The position numbers and the translations under genes are program-made. Below the pieces are notes generated by a model. The model made no database searches and had not been told where the DNA came from. It saw nothing but the letters and a program-made list of their open reading frames with translations. 64,000 nt of DNA from Dromaius novaehollandiae (taxonomy: Eukaryota > Chordata > Aves > Casuariiformes > Dromaiidae), in the NCBI RefSeq assembly GCF_036370855.1, contig NC_088099.1, positions 35,379,001 to 35,443,000 of the forward strand, in the 5' to 3' direction. Of this stretch, positions 11,756 to 23,500 are shown piece after piece; position 1 is the first letter of the stretch; each line of letters begins with the position of its first letter.

Positions 11756-13589
11756 ATCTCATCATAGGAAGTTTAGGCAATTGCATAGGCAATTTATACT
11801 ACTCTGAAACTATTACAATTCAGAGCCAAGCTCTCCTATGTAAATATAAATGCCCTTAAATTTTCTCTGTAGTTTCACTCACACACAAACTTACCAATAC
11901 ATGACTTAAAACCACACAATACCAAAAGAATAATTGGAAAGATGTTCGAAAGGGACAGAAATAATAGAGACAAATCGCAGTAGTTGCCCTTATCTGAACC
12001 CACACTGGCAATGTGAATAGCTTCTACTGTCTTCTGCTGGCCCGCTCAAAAGCTACAAGTGTGTATTTAGAGAGGCATAGTGACAGTTACCTTGGTTCAC
12101 TCAAAGGGGAAAGAAGAATCACAAAGAGAAAGAAATAAGCCAATCTTCCCTTGGCAGCACTGCATAAAGTATTCTAGAGGAAACAGTTGCTTCATCCCTT
12201 CCTAATCTCTCACTGGTTATTACACTAAAATGCACCCAAGACAATCACTATCATGAAGCTAACGGGTATGATAAATTCAGCAGAAGTGTTCTTTGTTTTT
12301 GATTAACTTTGTGGCTGTGAACTTCTCAGTTTGTCTTTCCCACACTTTACCCCACAACCGATAAATATTTTTCAGGACTAATCTAAGTATCAGTTGAAAC
12401 ATTTAAAGGTTTTGTGAAATCCTTGGATAAAAACTGTGGCATTAAAACACAGTATTATTTTGCATACTCTTTACAGAAGGAGTTCCTCCTTTTTCTAGGA
12501 CACCCCTCTGGTGAAGAGGCATGCTGCTACATTAGATCACAAAAGAGAAAAGGATTGTGCTTGAGCATAGAGGAATGCTTGATAGGATCCCGTGTACATT
12601 TTGCAGAGCTAGAGGGCAATTACTTAACCGTTGTCTGGCCCACACAAACACTGTATCAGGAGAAAAGAAAATTTAAAGCACATTTTTAATGCTGCAAGAT
12701 GGGAAAAGAGTGCTATAAACAACTGTCATTATTCAGCGTATGATATTCTACTCATTTCAAATTGACAGTGTCCCCATGAAAACCTTAGCAGTTTTACTGC
12801 TGTTAAGCTTACACTTAGTTGTTGTAAAAAACAAGTGGGAGTCACTGTAATGAAAGAGGTGCTCTTGCCCTCAAATTCCTTTAGGCACTAAATTAGAGAT
12901 CTCTTAAACAGGGCATGGATCAGAACTACCGTTTTCTACGTATCAGGGAAACAGTCATCTTTGGCATAAATGAAAGCCAATGTATGTTTTTTCACTTGTA
13001 CATCAGGATTTTACTGAATAAAATTCTAGAAATTTAGAAAGTAAAGTGAAAAGGAATGCTCTCTTTTACTATTTTTTCTGTATTTTTACTCCTACCTTGC
13101 CACATATACTATATCTTCACACTAGGAATTGCGTACACTGCCATTTAATCTCTGTAAGCTCAAGGAATCCTTTACATCAAGAACTGAACAGCTGGGCATA
13201 TTGTTAATTATATTCTAGCCTAGTGAAAGGAAAGTATGAAAGAATTATTGGCACAGTACACTAATGTTTAAGAACAAGAAGTTTAAGATTTTGGGGTATT
13301 CTTAAAAAAATAGAAGCATAAAGTGATATGTGGAAAGGGACTGAGAAAAAAAGGAACCCAACTCCAAACAAAGAAAAAATCCTTCAAGCTGCTGGACAGA
13401 GCAACAAATTTAAAAGGTAAGGCAGGTAAAGTTACTCAAAATTTCAATTTGCTACTCTCTTGTTCTCAGTTTCAGAGAATGGGCAGGTGTTGTACTCTGA
13501 TTCTCTCCCACCAGTCCTGACTTCAATGCAATTGCCTTCCTTCCTCAGCTTCTTGCTTTGTTTTTTTCTTCCCTTCACTGGTTTTAGTC
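11756..13589. other. No gene seen
   Basis: AT-rich DNA. A minus-strand donor-like site is present near 11890 (AACTTACC on the plus strand) but no plausible exon goes with it. The frame at 12414-12689 shows no known domain. Confidence 0.5.
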
Positions 13590-13740
13590 TCCTCCCTTTG
13601 TCGAGCATCAGCAGCACCAGAGCAGACCTGTCACCTTGTGCTGCCAGGCCCTGTTCACCTGGGGCCGTGCGACTCAGCCGGGAGCAGCTGGGCAGCAGGC
13701 GCAACCCACCAGGACTGGACGATCCGTGTCCATCTCACAC
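13590..13740. other. Short GC/CpG-richer patch
   Basis: About 150 bases with several CpG sites (GTCGAGC, GCCGTGCGACTCAGCCGG, GGCGCAACC, GGACGATCCG) in an otherwise AT-rich region. It is open on both strands (plus 13460-13804, minus 13444-13704). It could be a conserved exon of an unrecognised gene, an old repeat fragment or a regulatory patch. No paired strong splice sites were found. Confidence 0.4.
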
Positions 13741-15059
13741 AGCTTTGAAATATTTTGAAGTAAGCGGGCAAAGCAGAGGATTCTTAGAAATTGCCCTTTC
13801 ATGAGGATCAGTGGGTACCAAGGACTAAATGTGTATTACTGTGCTAGGTAAGGGCTGTTTTAATTATAGGTACTTTTCCTATTTTATGAAAATGCAAATC
13901 ACACAGTTAGGACATTAGTCTAATGCATGTATATCCAACCAGGAAAGTGCTGAGAATGTAAAAAACTTTCAGAAGTGTATCTAAAGAGATAGCTAGCCTC
14001 ATAGCAAGTTTGAAATTTTAAATATCAAAACTGAATTACACAGCTCAAATACAAAAATACTAACCTTTCTCAACAATGTTTTTATTTAAAGAATTGTCAC
14101 TTGGAGCAGAAGAACAGATTTTGCTTAAACTAAAAAAAAATATCAAACAAACAAAATTTTTCCCAAACTTATCATCTCTAAGTAAAGATAGGACCATCTG
14201 CCCGCTTACACCAGCTGGGTATCTGGCCCTGAATGTCTGATAATTCATGCCAAGTTGAGTAGTTATCAATGGCTTATTATTTATTTATTTCTTCATTAAA
14301 AACAAAATTCCACTCAAAGATACTTCATTAATTTGTATAACTTGCAAACCTACGGTTGTCCCCCAATACATTTTTAAACCACCTGATGAGTCTGGCTGCT
14401 GCGGGGGCCCCCTACTCAAAGCATAACGAAGTTCCATCACCTCCAGTGAGACTCCAGACAAACATTACCCTAGGAATCAGATTGTAGTTTTCAAAAGAAC
14501 ACAAATGTTCATTTATCAAAAAACAAAAGCAAGTGTTATTTGACTGATTTATTTATACATGATATTTAAATGGCTAATCAGTAGTAACAGCTTATTATTA
14601 AATACAAATGGTTTCTTATTCACACAAATAAGGCTAATCTCACTCCTCTCCCCAGTTCTGGCTTATTTGCTAGCCATGATAGACTCTATTGGCAACCATG
14701 ATACCTTCGCTGATCTTGCCAACTTAAGTGGAAGTGAATCGGATCTTTTTTCTTTTTTTAATTGCAGTTTAATAATGATGCCACAGTACACAGGATTGAT
14801 TTGAAAATTTGTTTTGGATTCCAATTTTTTCTAACAGCAGCCTTTCCTACGCAGCTTAGAGTTTCATTGCTTAGTTCCATTGCCATGTTCACTGATTACA
14901 ATTCAATCTCATTGCTGCTGTTCATCAGCACGTTGGTGGTATATAGTCACTGGAATTGTAAAAATTAAAAATTTCTTCCCCTGCCAAAGCAGAATTGGTA
15001 TTTATTTAGTTTGGGGTCTATTTTAATTTTGACTCATCTGGGGACTTTATTCAACACAC
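13741..15059. other. No gene seen
   Basis: AT-rich DNA ending at the Harbinger-like element. Nothing further supported. Confidence 0.5.
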
Positions 15060-15259
15060 TAAGGGTTTGCTTAAACAGGGACACTCAGGAAAGTTAATCC
15101 AAAGTAATTAAAACAGTGAATTTAAAGTGGATTAGTTAAACCACATTAAACCCCAGTGTGGACTGGGGTTTAATGTGGTTTAACTAATCCACTTTAAATT
15201 CCTACCTTTAGTTAATTTGGATTAATTTTCCTGAGTGTCTCTGTTTAGACAAGCCCTAA
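15060..15259. mobile_element. Palindromic MITE, PIF/Harbinger-like, with TAA target duplication
   Basis: An almost complete inverted repeat of 194 bp (15063-15256). The left end reads GGGTTTGCTTAAACAGGGAC. The reverse complement of the right end reads GGGCTTGTCTAAACAGAGAC. The inner arms 15118-15157 and 15162-15201 are perfectly complementary over 40 bp around a GTGG spacer. The element is flanked on both sides by TAA (15060-15062 and 15257-15259), the TWA target-site duplication known for PIF/Harbinger. There is no coding capacity, so it is non-autonomous. If the terminus is shifted by one base, a TA duplication (Tc1/mariner-like) is the alternative reading. Confidence 0.85.
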
Positions 15260-15321
15260 AACCCCAATCCTGTAAACAATTTATGCACATGAGTATTTGT
15301 ATGTGATGTACTTAATTAGCC

Positions 15322-15400
15322 TCGATTCAGGAAAGCACTTAAGCCCCATTGAAATCAATGGAACTTAAGTGTTAAATGATGTTTGTGCCTGAATCAGGAC
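15322..15400. repeat. Palindromic MITE-like element
   Basis: The ends are inverted: CGATTCAGGAAAGCACTTAAG on the left and CCTGAATCAGG on the right. A central CCCCATTGAAATCAATGG is followed by AACTTAAGTG. Its arrangement matches, from memory, abundant short palindromic elements of reptiles and birds with a CATTGACTTCAATGG core. Its position only 63 bp after the Harbinger-like element may be chance. Confidence 0.6.
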
Positions 15401-18400
15401 CAAAGGTATCACATGCATAACTGTTGCACTGGACACTAATATTCACAGGAATCACTGTTTATTTTCAGATACTGTTAACAGGAACTTTTCCTGATATTCA
15501 GGGTTTTTCTTTATGCCCTTTTGCATTAAATTTTCTTATAGACTAGTGCTACTCTAATCATTTTCCATATCTCTCTGAACACTGATCTAACAAGTATATG
15601 GTACATCAGATTATGCTAGTATGACTATCTGCCAATGCGTTGTGTGTTTCAAGGTCAGGGGGCTGGTTTCTTTACACCGTTCAGAAGTCTCACCTGAGGC
15701 AAATTTCAATTCAGCCCGAGTACCTGGTTCTTTTTATTCTTTCCAATAGTAGTTCATCATTCTGTATTATTGTTGCTCATTCTTATCTTGATCCCTTTAA
15801 AATTTTTCAGAATGCAATAAGTAGTGCCCCTTTGTCAAATTTACCCTCATTGTGAACATAACTGTCAGCATGTCAAGCTATATATATTATTAAAAACGCA
15901 CAAACTGTTTGGTTTTCTACTGGAAGAAGACACTGTATTTTGGTTATCTATTTGGGAAGTGTAAATAATAATGGGTGAATTAGATTGAACCCTATCACTT
16001 GACATAAAGCTTCACTTCAATGGGAGCTTATCTGAACTTTATTAAAAATAAGAATTTTTAGATTATTTAAGACCCATTTCAGTTAATATGTGAATGTCTC
16101 TGGCAGAGCAATATTGTAATTTAGAAGAAAAATTTTTTACTTTTTTTCCTTCTTCTGTATTAGGTGTAGACAAGAAGGCAGAGCTGTGGAATGAAAAGGA
16201 CAGAACAAAACTCAAAATTAATTGAACGCTCTCTCAAGATTGGTAAATGTTTTAAAAGAGTGTACAAAAACAGAACTTAAGAGTAAATTTACCCTGACAA
16301 TGGTATCAAAGTCTCCACTGGAAGAAGTTTCTTTAAGCTTAAAATGAATATAACTTTGTTTTCAATGTATGGGTATAGAATACATCTTATTAAAGATCTA
16401 GAAGTGCTAGAAGTATTCGAGAAGCATCTCTTATCTTTCTTTGTGGGAATAGGACTGATACAGAAGGGAGCCAATTTTTGCTTCTTTTGACTCATGGGAG
16501 AAGCTGCAGTTATTAAAATTTGCAGAATTTCCTGAGATTGTGAGATGAAAGCTGTAAGTGAAAGCATACTGTTGCAAATTAATATATGAATAATATATGT
16601 ACATATATTTATATAAACATATCTGTATATGCACACAATCATATATATATATTTAAATATATTGTGCAATTTATATAGGTATGTATTAAATAATCTGTGG
16701 AATTTACTACATTCTAAGTGAACACAGTGAGTTAACTAAGCCAAAGATTTTTCATTTTATATTTTATTAACCTGGGAAATCAATACTTTCCCCAAAATAG
16801 ATGAAATCCCGCTAATCAGTTCAAATGCACGTAATATCTTCTACTGTACAGATGATAAACAAATTGGAATATCCCAAATGCTTGGAAACGAGAATGCATT
16901 TCTACAGATACTTTACCAGAAAAGACCTAGAAGGAATCAATACAGAAAGCTATTCAGTATTTCCCACTTTTCTTACCCCCAAATTGGTTTTCAGCATCAC
17001 GTGTGCAAGCAATGTAAGCATTCTTGGCTATGGATACTGCTTATGTTTCATATGTCAAGAATTCATATAAACCTTAGCTGGATTACAGACTAAACTAGTT
17101 AAATTAACAATGTAATAAAATATAAAATGTGATTTTTCACACTTCTGATGTGCAGTCCAGTAAAATTTCATCCAATCTTCCCTTTAAAAATACTTCAAAC
17201 CTTAAGAATATTTCAGCCAACACCTAGTATTTTCAAATAATTAGTAATATGTAACTACAAACATTAAATTCCTCAGTATACAAAGTATACACATCTTTAC
17301 TTGTGACTCTGCAGTAGGACACATATTTTGAACATAAACTGAAAATGTCTCAGTATTTTAACTCCTCTAAATATTGTAAATATATAAAATAATAATATTT
17401 GGAATTTATTTTTCTATTTATTGTATAAGGGATTCATCACCTTACAATGAATATAGTGTTTCAATTTTTGTGTGGAACCTCCACCCAGGCTTAAATTGGC
17501 ATTTTAAGTGTGTGTGCCTAACAACTGATTTCCAATAAAACAAGAATAAACCACTTTTGGCAGACTCTACTATTGTTTTTCTTGCTGGCTTTTGTTCTAC
17601 CTTTTATTTTGCCTAGGAAAATTTTAATATTGAGAATATTGAAAGGGCCAAATCTTTGAAGGCATCCCCTAAATGCACACACAATTAGAAATCCTATGCT
17701 CATATAATTACTCCAGTAGTTATTTAGACGTACAGTTGGTGTTCATGCCAAAGGCAGGTGCACACTTTTTCTTTACAGCAGTGCAACAGGCTTAGAAAAA
17801 AGGTTTTAAGTACTTTGTGAATCCTGCCTGTACTCCTACACCTTCAACAATACATTACATGCTGTAATTCTTTATGTTGTCATTCCAACTCCCACTTCTG
17901 TGTGTGTTCTTATATAAAATACACTGTATTCCAAAAGCAAAAAATATTTGTTTCCATGTATTTCTAGTGGGCGGGTCATTGTGATATATGCAGACTGACT
18001 GTAGATGGCTGTATGATTTCTAAATCAAAAGCTGTATCCTGTATTGAAAAGGAATATCATTTCAACACTGAGCTGTTGGAGGTATTCAAAGCATGATATC
18101 ACTAGACAAGCACTAGATACTTTACTGCTTGTTTTTCTTAATCTCATCAAGATCTGCTATGACATAAAACAAATGTATGGAGAGACAAATGGAAAATCAT
18201 GATCTCAAACAGAAAATGAAGTGATCTGATTGAAATTAAAGGTTACATGGACATATAAGGAAATCCGCTTGTCTTAGTATTTTTGTCCCTTTTTCTTTTA
18301 AATCTACTAACATTTAACTTTGAATTGCTCTTTCTACTTTAAGCATTCTGTTGTAGCAAGAAATTTAAATGCATTGCTGTAAAACACTATCATCAGCAGG

Positions 18401-19299
18401 CTAGAACCTACTTTGATCTCCCTCTTTTTTTAACCAAACATCTGGGAATCAAGAACATCTGTAGACTGGCATGGAGTTGAGATTTCCTCCCTAAGCATCT
18501 TTGGCAAAACCACATAGATGGAGTGATTATCCTATAACAAAACGGCCTACAAAGGAAAAAAGTTCTTCTCTGGAAAAAAAGGAGAATTATAAGAGATGAC
18601 TTTAGAGATTAGATACAACATATTCACCATATAATTTGTACTAAACTTAGCAAATTTTATTCCTGTTTCACTTTTATAGGTGTATTTCAAATTGATTGTC
18701 TTCCATCCTGTGCTGCTCTGGGATGCATGATGCACACCAAATGGTGTTAGTTTTAAGTCCGTTTTTCCACAACTCAGATTCATATAATAATGCTGTTTCA
18801 GCTAGAATTGTATTCTGGAGTATGTCTCTAGTTTGTCCTTTTTCACTTGTGCTGGAGATCCGAAAGAAAAGCTTGGGTATCTAGTGCATTATCAGGCATA
18901 ATTAGAAATTATACAATTGAACAGCAACCTAGGACACACAGCACTTCACTTGATCTTTAAATAGTTGTATAAATATATAGACTGCAGACTCTCTTCAAAG
19001 CAAAATGAGTTCCTTAGCGGTGGTCTTCCCAAATAGTCCACATTCCTTCCGCACATTTAATGAAGAAATGGCCTGTGCCAAGCAAATAGAGGATTCACTG
19101 GATTTCCCCAAACTTCTTTATTTAGAAAGTCTGCATGTCTTTTTGATCAAACTGATCTCAAACACATGCCAGCAATTCAAAAGCCTGTCTTGCAAATTGA
19201 AGTGTTTTGTCTCATGTGAACTGCTACTGGTTTATAGAAAAATGTGGCAAGAACAATCACTCAATTTCCTACGCCGTTAATCGAACCCACTGCCTGTCA
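15401..19299. other. No gene seen; AT-rich
   Basis: Contains a low-complexity TA-rich stretch (about 16575-16680) and two overlapping minus-strand frames at 16289-16669, judged to be chance. No paired exon signals found. Confidence 0.5.
16575..16680. repeat. TA-rich low-complexity tract
   Basis: Repeated ATATAT, ATATGT and TTTATAT motifs, including CATATATATATATTTAAATA. Degenerate TA/TGTA microsatellite-like sequence. Confidence 0.8.
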
Positions 19300-19734
19300 G
19301 GCTGCACGCACCGCAGGCTGCAGCTAGGGAACGGAGGGAACCAGGAACAGCGGGCCTGCAAACGGGAGTGTGGCCCAACCTCAGCCCCTGAACCAGCAAA
19401 CACAGCTTGACACATCACTTTTAGCCTTTTCCTTCACCAGGCGTTAATTTTTACAACAACTACTCCCTCCTTCAACAAGGAAGTTTCTCCAGCAGTTTGA
19501 ATCCGGCCAATCACTTCCAGAGAGCAGCGTACTGAATACACTTGAAATTATCTCATTTTGAGGTGCCCCCCCTCCTTTGCCCGGTAGGTAACGACACTCT
19601 GCGTAAGCCTGATGTAAATAAAAGCGCCTCGGGCTTCTTCGGAGGGTAAAAGGCCCTGAATACGCGGTAAACGTATAACTTTGCAACATCAAAAAAAAAA
19701 AAAAAATTCCTGAAGTCCCTTTTCGCTGCCGCCT
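19300..19734. promoter_or_regulatory. Upstream promoter flank with NF-Y type CCAAT box
   Basis: CpG content rises here. GGCCAATCA at 19505-19513 fits the NF-Y consensus, and an ETS-like CACTTCC follows directly. GTAAATAAAAGCGCC near 19614-19628 is only loosely TATA-like. A run of 16 A lies at 19691-19706. The position just outside the CpG island supports a promoter role, but factor binding is inferred. Confidence 0.5.
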
Positions 19735-20085
19735 TCCAAGGCTCGCAGAGTAACCCAGGTGCAGGCGTCAGCGGAGCTGCGCCAGAGCCCGGGACGGAGA
19801 GGCCCCGTCGCCGCCCGCCTCCTCACGGCCCCGCCGGCCCGAGAGCAGCCCGGCCGCCCCCGCCGCCGCGCTGCCGCCCAACAGGACCCGCGCGGCGCGC
19901 GCAGCTTCGCCCTCCTGGCGCGGCGCGCGCCTGCGCGCAGGGGAAGGCAGGGGGCGGGGTCAGCGCGCGCGCGCCCGCGGGAGCCCTTCCCCTTCCCTGG
20001 GCCCGAGCCTCCCCCCGCCGCCTCCCCCTGGCCCTGCGTCCCTCGCAGGGCGCTGGGCCGGCGTGGGGTCTGCGTGCCGCACGGA

Positions 20086-20126
20086 GGGGGGGGGAGGCAG
20101 GCAGGCAGGCGGGGAGGGACAGGGGG
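20086..20126 (+). promoter_or_regulatory. G-quadruplex-prone tract in 5' UTR-like DNA
   Basis: Runs of G9 (20086-20094), G4 (20111-20114), G3 (20116-20118) and G5 (20122-20126), with intervening GGCAGGCAGGCAGG. This satisfies the simple rule of four G-runs. It lies 42 bases before the predicted exon 1 donor. Confidence 0.6.
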
Positions 20127-20168
20127 AGAGAGAGGCTGAGCCAGATCTTCAGGCAGCGGCAGCAGCAG
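20127..20168 (+). other. 3' end of probable non-coding first exon
   Basis: The sequence ends GGCAGCGGCAGCAGCAG, followed by GTAAAACC at 20169, a fair donor inside a CpG island. No convincing start codon context precedes it in a conserved frame, so the exon is taken to be 5' UTR. The transcription start and the exon's 5' end cannot be fixed from sequence; the coordinates give only the part next to the donor. More than 43 kb of intron-like sequence follows, so the coding exons are mostly outside the window. Gene identity unknown. Confidence 0.5.
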
Positions 20169-20244
20169 GTAAAACCAGCCCCAGCGCATCTGCCCCCTTC
20201 GCCCGCTTCCCCCCCGCCGCCGGCAGAGCCCTCCCGGCGGCTGC

Positions 20245-20274
20245 GGCCCGGCCCGGCCCGGCCCGGCCCGGCCC
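20245..20274. repeat. (GGCCC)6 pentanucleotide repeat
   Basis: Six perfect GGCCC units in the CpG island, about 77 bases after the exon 1 donor. Confidence 0.95.
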
Positions 20275-20490
20275 GTCACGGGCGGCCGCCGAAGGGCGGC
20301 GAGGCCTGGGCGCCGCCGGCGGGCGCGGGCCGCGGCTCGGCCTCCCGCCCCGGGGCCGGGATGTGCCCCGTGCTCGGGCCGGGCCGTCCCGGCGGGGCCT
20401 GCAGTGCCGGCTGCGCTGCGCTTCGCTCCCGGGAGGTGAAGCGGGGGGAGGAGGAGGCAGGTTTGCCACCAGGCTTCCCCCTGAATTTCC

Positions 20491-20512
20491 TTTTTTTTTT
20501 TTTTTTTTTTTT
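20491..20512. repeat. Poly(T) tract, 22 T
   Basis: Run of 22 T directly after the CpG island, preceded by TTTCC. Confidence 0.95.
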
Positions 20513-23500
20513 GTATTGTTGTCGATGATGGTTCTGATGGCTGAAAACGGAAGTTACGGTCTCCGTGATTTTCCTCCTAGGCCATTTAGAAAGAGTTTTT
20601 CAGAAGAAGCTGAGCTCCCCTCTGCTTTCCTGCCCCCAGAGCCTCCCTTCCTTCCTGTTCCCGCTTACCTGGCTTCAGTTCATCCGAGCTGTCCAGTTTA
20701 TTGCCTCGACACAGTTTTAGGTGTTTGACTGTCACGTTTCTTTTTCTTTCAGATACTGTAGTCCAAGTGTTAGAGATTTCAGTGCAGGGGCTGCAGTTAG
20801 CACGTGTTAGCTAGCTGTTAGAGAGTTTTATACCTGTAATTGCTGTATCATTTCCATCAGTAGTTCACTTTAGCTACCTATCCTGTGGCAGCATGCATCC
20901 TGAAGGCTCTATGGTCTAATCTTAAGGAAAAGTTGTCCCACCATGTTGACATAACTTCTTGCTTTAGTAGGATATATGAATGAAAATACTTAACAGACAG
21001 CAATATTTGTTAATATGTGAAAGAATCATCTTCCAAAATGTACTGGAATGGGAATCAGGAGACAAAAATACTTTTCTAGACACTCAGCTTTACAGTATCC
21101 ATTCACCACTTTACTCTCAGTAATCCTGCTTATCTTCCCTTACAAAGTACTCTGAAACTTGGTTAAAAAGCAGTACATAAGAGAAGTATTTCTTTTCGTA
21201 CCAGTGAAACTTTAATAAAGTTGTTATTTGGCACTTCTCTTACTTGCCACACACTCATTCAGTTATGTACAGATAATACCTTTGTGAAAGGTAAACCTAA
21301 AATGTATCCCAAATAAAGGTGGGCTACATTTGTTGGTATTAAAAGTATTAGAAAAAAGTTGAGAGTAATAGAACAAATTCATTTAAATTGATCCTATATT
21401 CCACCTCACTTTGACTCATCATCCACTGTTACATTTGCAACAGGCAGGTTGAAATACCGTAAGTCCTGAAACAGGTAAATAGGAAAAGGATATAGTTTGT
21501 GGACTGTAATGACTTATTTTTCAAACCAGTCCTTATTTCATAAATGTACTAATTGTGTGACTTAATGCCATTGTGAATAACTAATTATCAAACTTCTTTT
21601 CACTGACCTGTGTGTTACATGCATGATAATTTCTTCTGTTTGGCCTAAATGCTGTTACCCTGGAATAGGGTTCTAAACCATTATGTCAAGTATATATGCA
21701 ATGGTAGTGATTACCAGACTTGCTACCATTAAGATAATATTTTAATACATTCAGAATATTAGATAAAGACACAATTAGACATGGCCCCAGAGCAATTATT
21801 ATGTTTTAAACTATTTGAATACCTTCTTGAAATCAGTGATTCTCTTGATGAGCCAACAACAATGACTTTCCCATGTGTGACTGGTGAACCTACATTAGGA
21901 ACTTCAGTTTACAACAAAGTATGAGAGCATGAGCAATTATCATTTTTACATATAAGTGTATACTGTGAAGTATGTGGGGGGGGGTTCTGGATTTTTTGTT
22001 GGCCTCATAATTTGATGAAACTATAGATATGGTCAACTCCTATGAAAACCAAACCTTTCAAAAGGTACTGATGACATCCTTTTGTTCAGAAGAAGAGAGT
22101 CTGTTCTCCAGCTTTGTGGCTAGGAAGTGCTCCTAAATAAGACTTATACTCCTAGCTTTCCTAGCTATTAATTAAACTGATGAAATTCTTCCATGTTTCA
22201 CTTCATTTCACATTCTCACAAATCTAAGGAAAGCTACAAACTAGAATCTTACAAATAATTCTGTTTCTACTGCAGTATTAGCAAAGCTCACTTGTCACAC
22301 AGAAGTGGTTGATAGCTTTTCTTAAGCACTCTGACACTTGCAAGAATGGCACTCAGCTTTGAGAAATGTAAGTGAAAACATTCCTCCTCATTTACATTTT
22401 TCCTCCTTTGCGTTGTAGTGTTGGGTTTATTCCTTTTTTTTTTTTTTTTTTTGCATTTCAATAGAACTTGCTTCTGTTGGACTTCAGTAGCTTGTAGGAG
22501 CATGCAAGAAAATTATGATTTGTTGGAAATGTGTTATACATGCTCTGCCTGCATATGATTTACAGTAATTTAGAGGTCATCTTTGCTGTCTCCAGGTTAT
22601 TGTTGCTATTATATCTTCACTTTTCACTGGGAAGGACTATGCAAAGAGCTATTTTATACCTGGCCATGAAAGGAATTCTGTTGTTGATGTCTTTTTAGAG
22701 AGTTTACTCTGTGCTCCATCCTAAGGAGTTTTATCTTAAACTGTTAGGTATGCTGTTGTAATTGACAACAGCTGTTGCTGAGAATTGTGGAGGGTAGACG
22801 GTTTCGAAGATAATCAGTTCCTAGTCCATTCGAGGCTTTGTTGATTAGCACGTTGACGAGAATTTTGGATCAGGAGCTTGTGATGACTGCCTAGTGCAAA
22901 TGTGATATAATCTGTAAACTGTTTGACTTAGACTTTACCCTGCTCTGTAGTAAATAAGCTATAGGTTTTGTTTTTTTTTTTCTTCCTGCCCCGTAACGTG
23001 CCCAAAGCAATTAAGTCTGTAGCCCGTAAAAATACATATCTCTGGCTGAGTTTTGCTCTAAAAGGAAGAGGGCTCTTAAACATGATAGAAGGAGTTATTT
23101 GCCTGTGTTTGGTTGTTATGTTAGTGAGGCTTTATACTCTCTTTTGCCTACAAAATAATGGGCATAGCTGTTGCCATTTCCATTTTTTAGAAGGATTGCT
23201 ACTGTATTCTGTGTTTTACTTGAGAATGTTTTTGTTACCTAGATGTCAATCTTTTTCCCCCCAGTATTGCAGCTTCTGGGATCGTAGTACTTTCAGTAAA
23301 GAATACAGAGATGATGCAGGAATGTGAAGTTCTGGTCATGCTGGATGGATTATGTTATAATCTGATAATTCATATTCTTTTCATTGCTGTTGTATAGCAA
23401 AAAGACTGATTAGTTTGAATCTTACGGGAATCTGTGTGTGACAGTCTTTGAGGAGAAATAATTGACCATATTTATACTCCTGAGAGTTGGAATAAGAAAC

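Larger units (their letters stand above)
19735..20460. promoter_or_regulatory. CpG island promoter
   Basis: The only long, dense GC/CpG block in the window, with sharp borders against AT-rich DNA. It contains a GC box GGGGCGGGG (19951-19959), a palindromic NRF1-like CCTGCGCGCAGG (19930-19941), alternating GC from 19963, a G-rich tract and six GGCCC units (20245-20274). Such islands mark vertebrate promoters, often bidirectional. The long frames through it on both strands arise because GC-rich DNA lacks stop codons and are not called as genes. Confidence 0.93.

Noticed and set aside
16289..16669. 126-codon minus-strand frame
   Set aside because: Includes TA-rich low-complexity sequence (repeated Ile/Tyr), overlaps another frame on the same strand and shows no splice sites or family resemblance.
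19689..20728. Open frames of 106-221 codons on both strands across the CpG island
   Set aside because: GC-rich DNA lacks stop codons, so overlapping frames appear on both strands. The products are low-complexity Pro/Arg/Ala/Gly with no domain, and the plus-strand frame runs over the likely exon 1 donor and a poly(T) tract.
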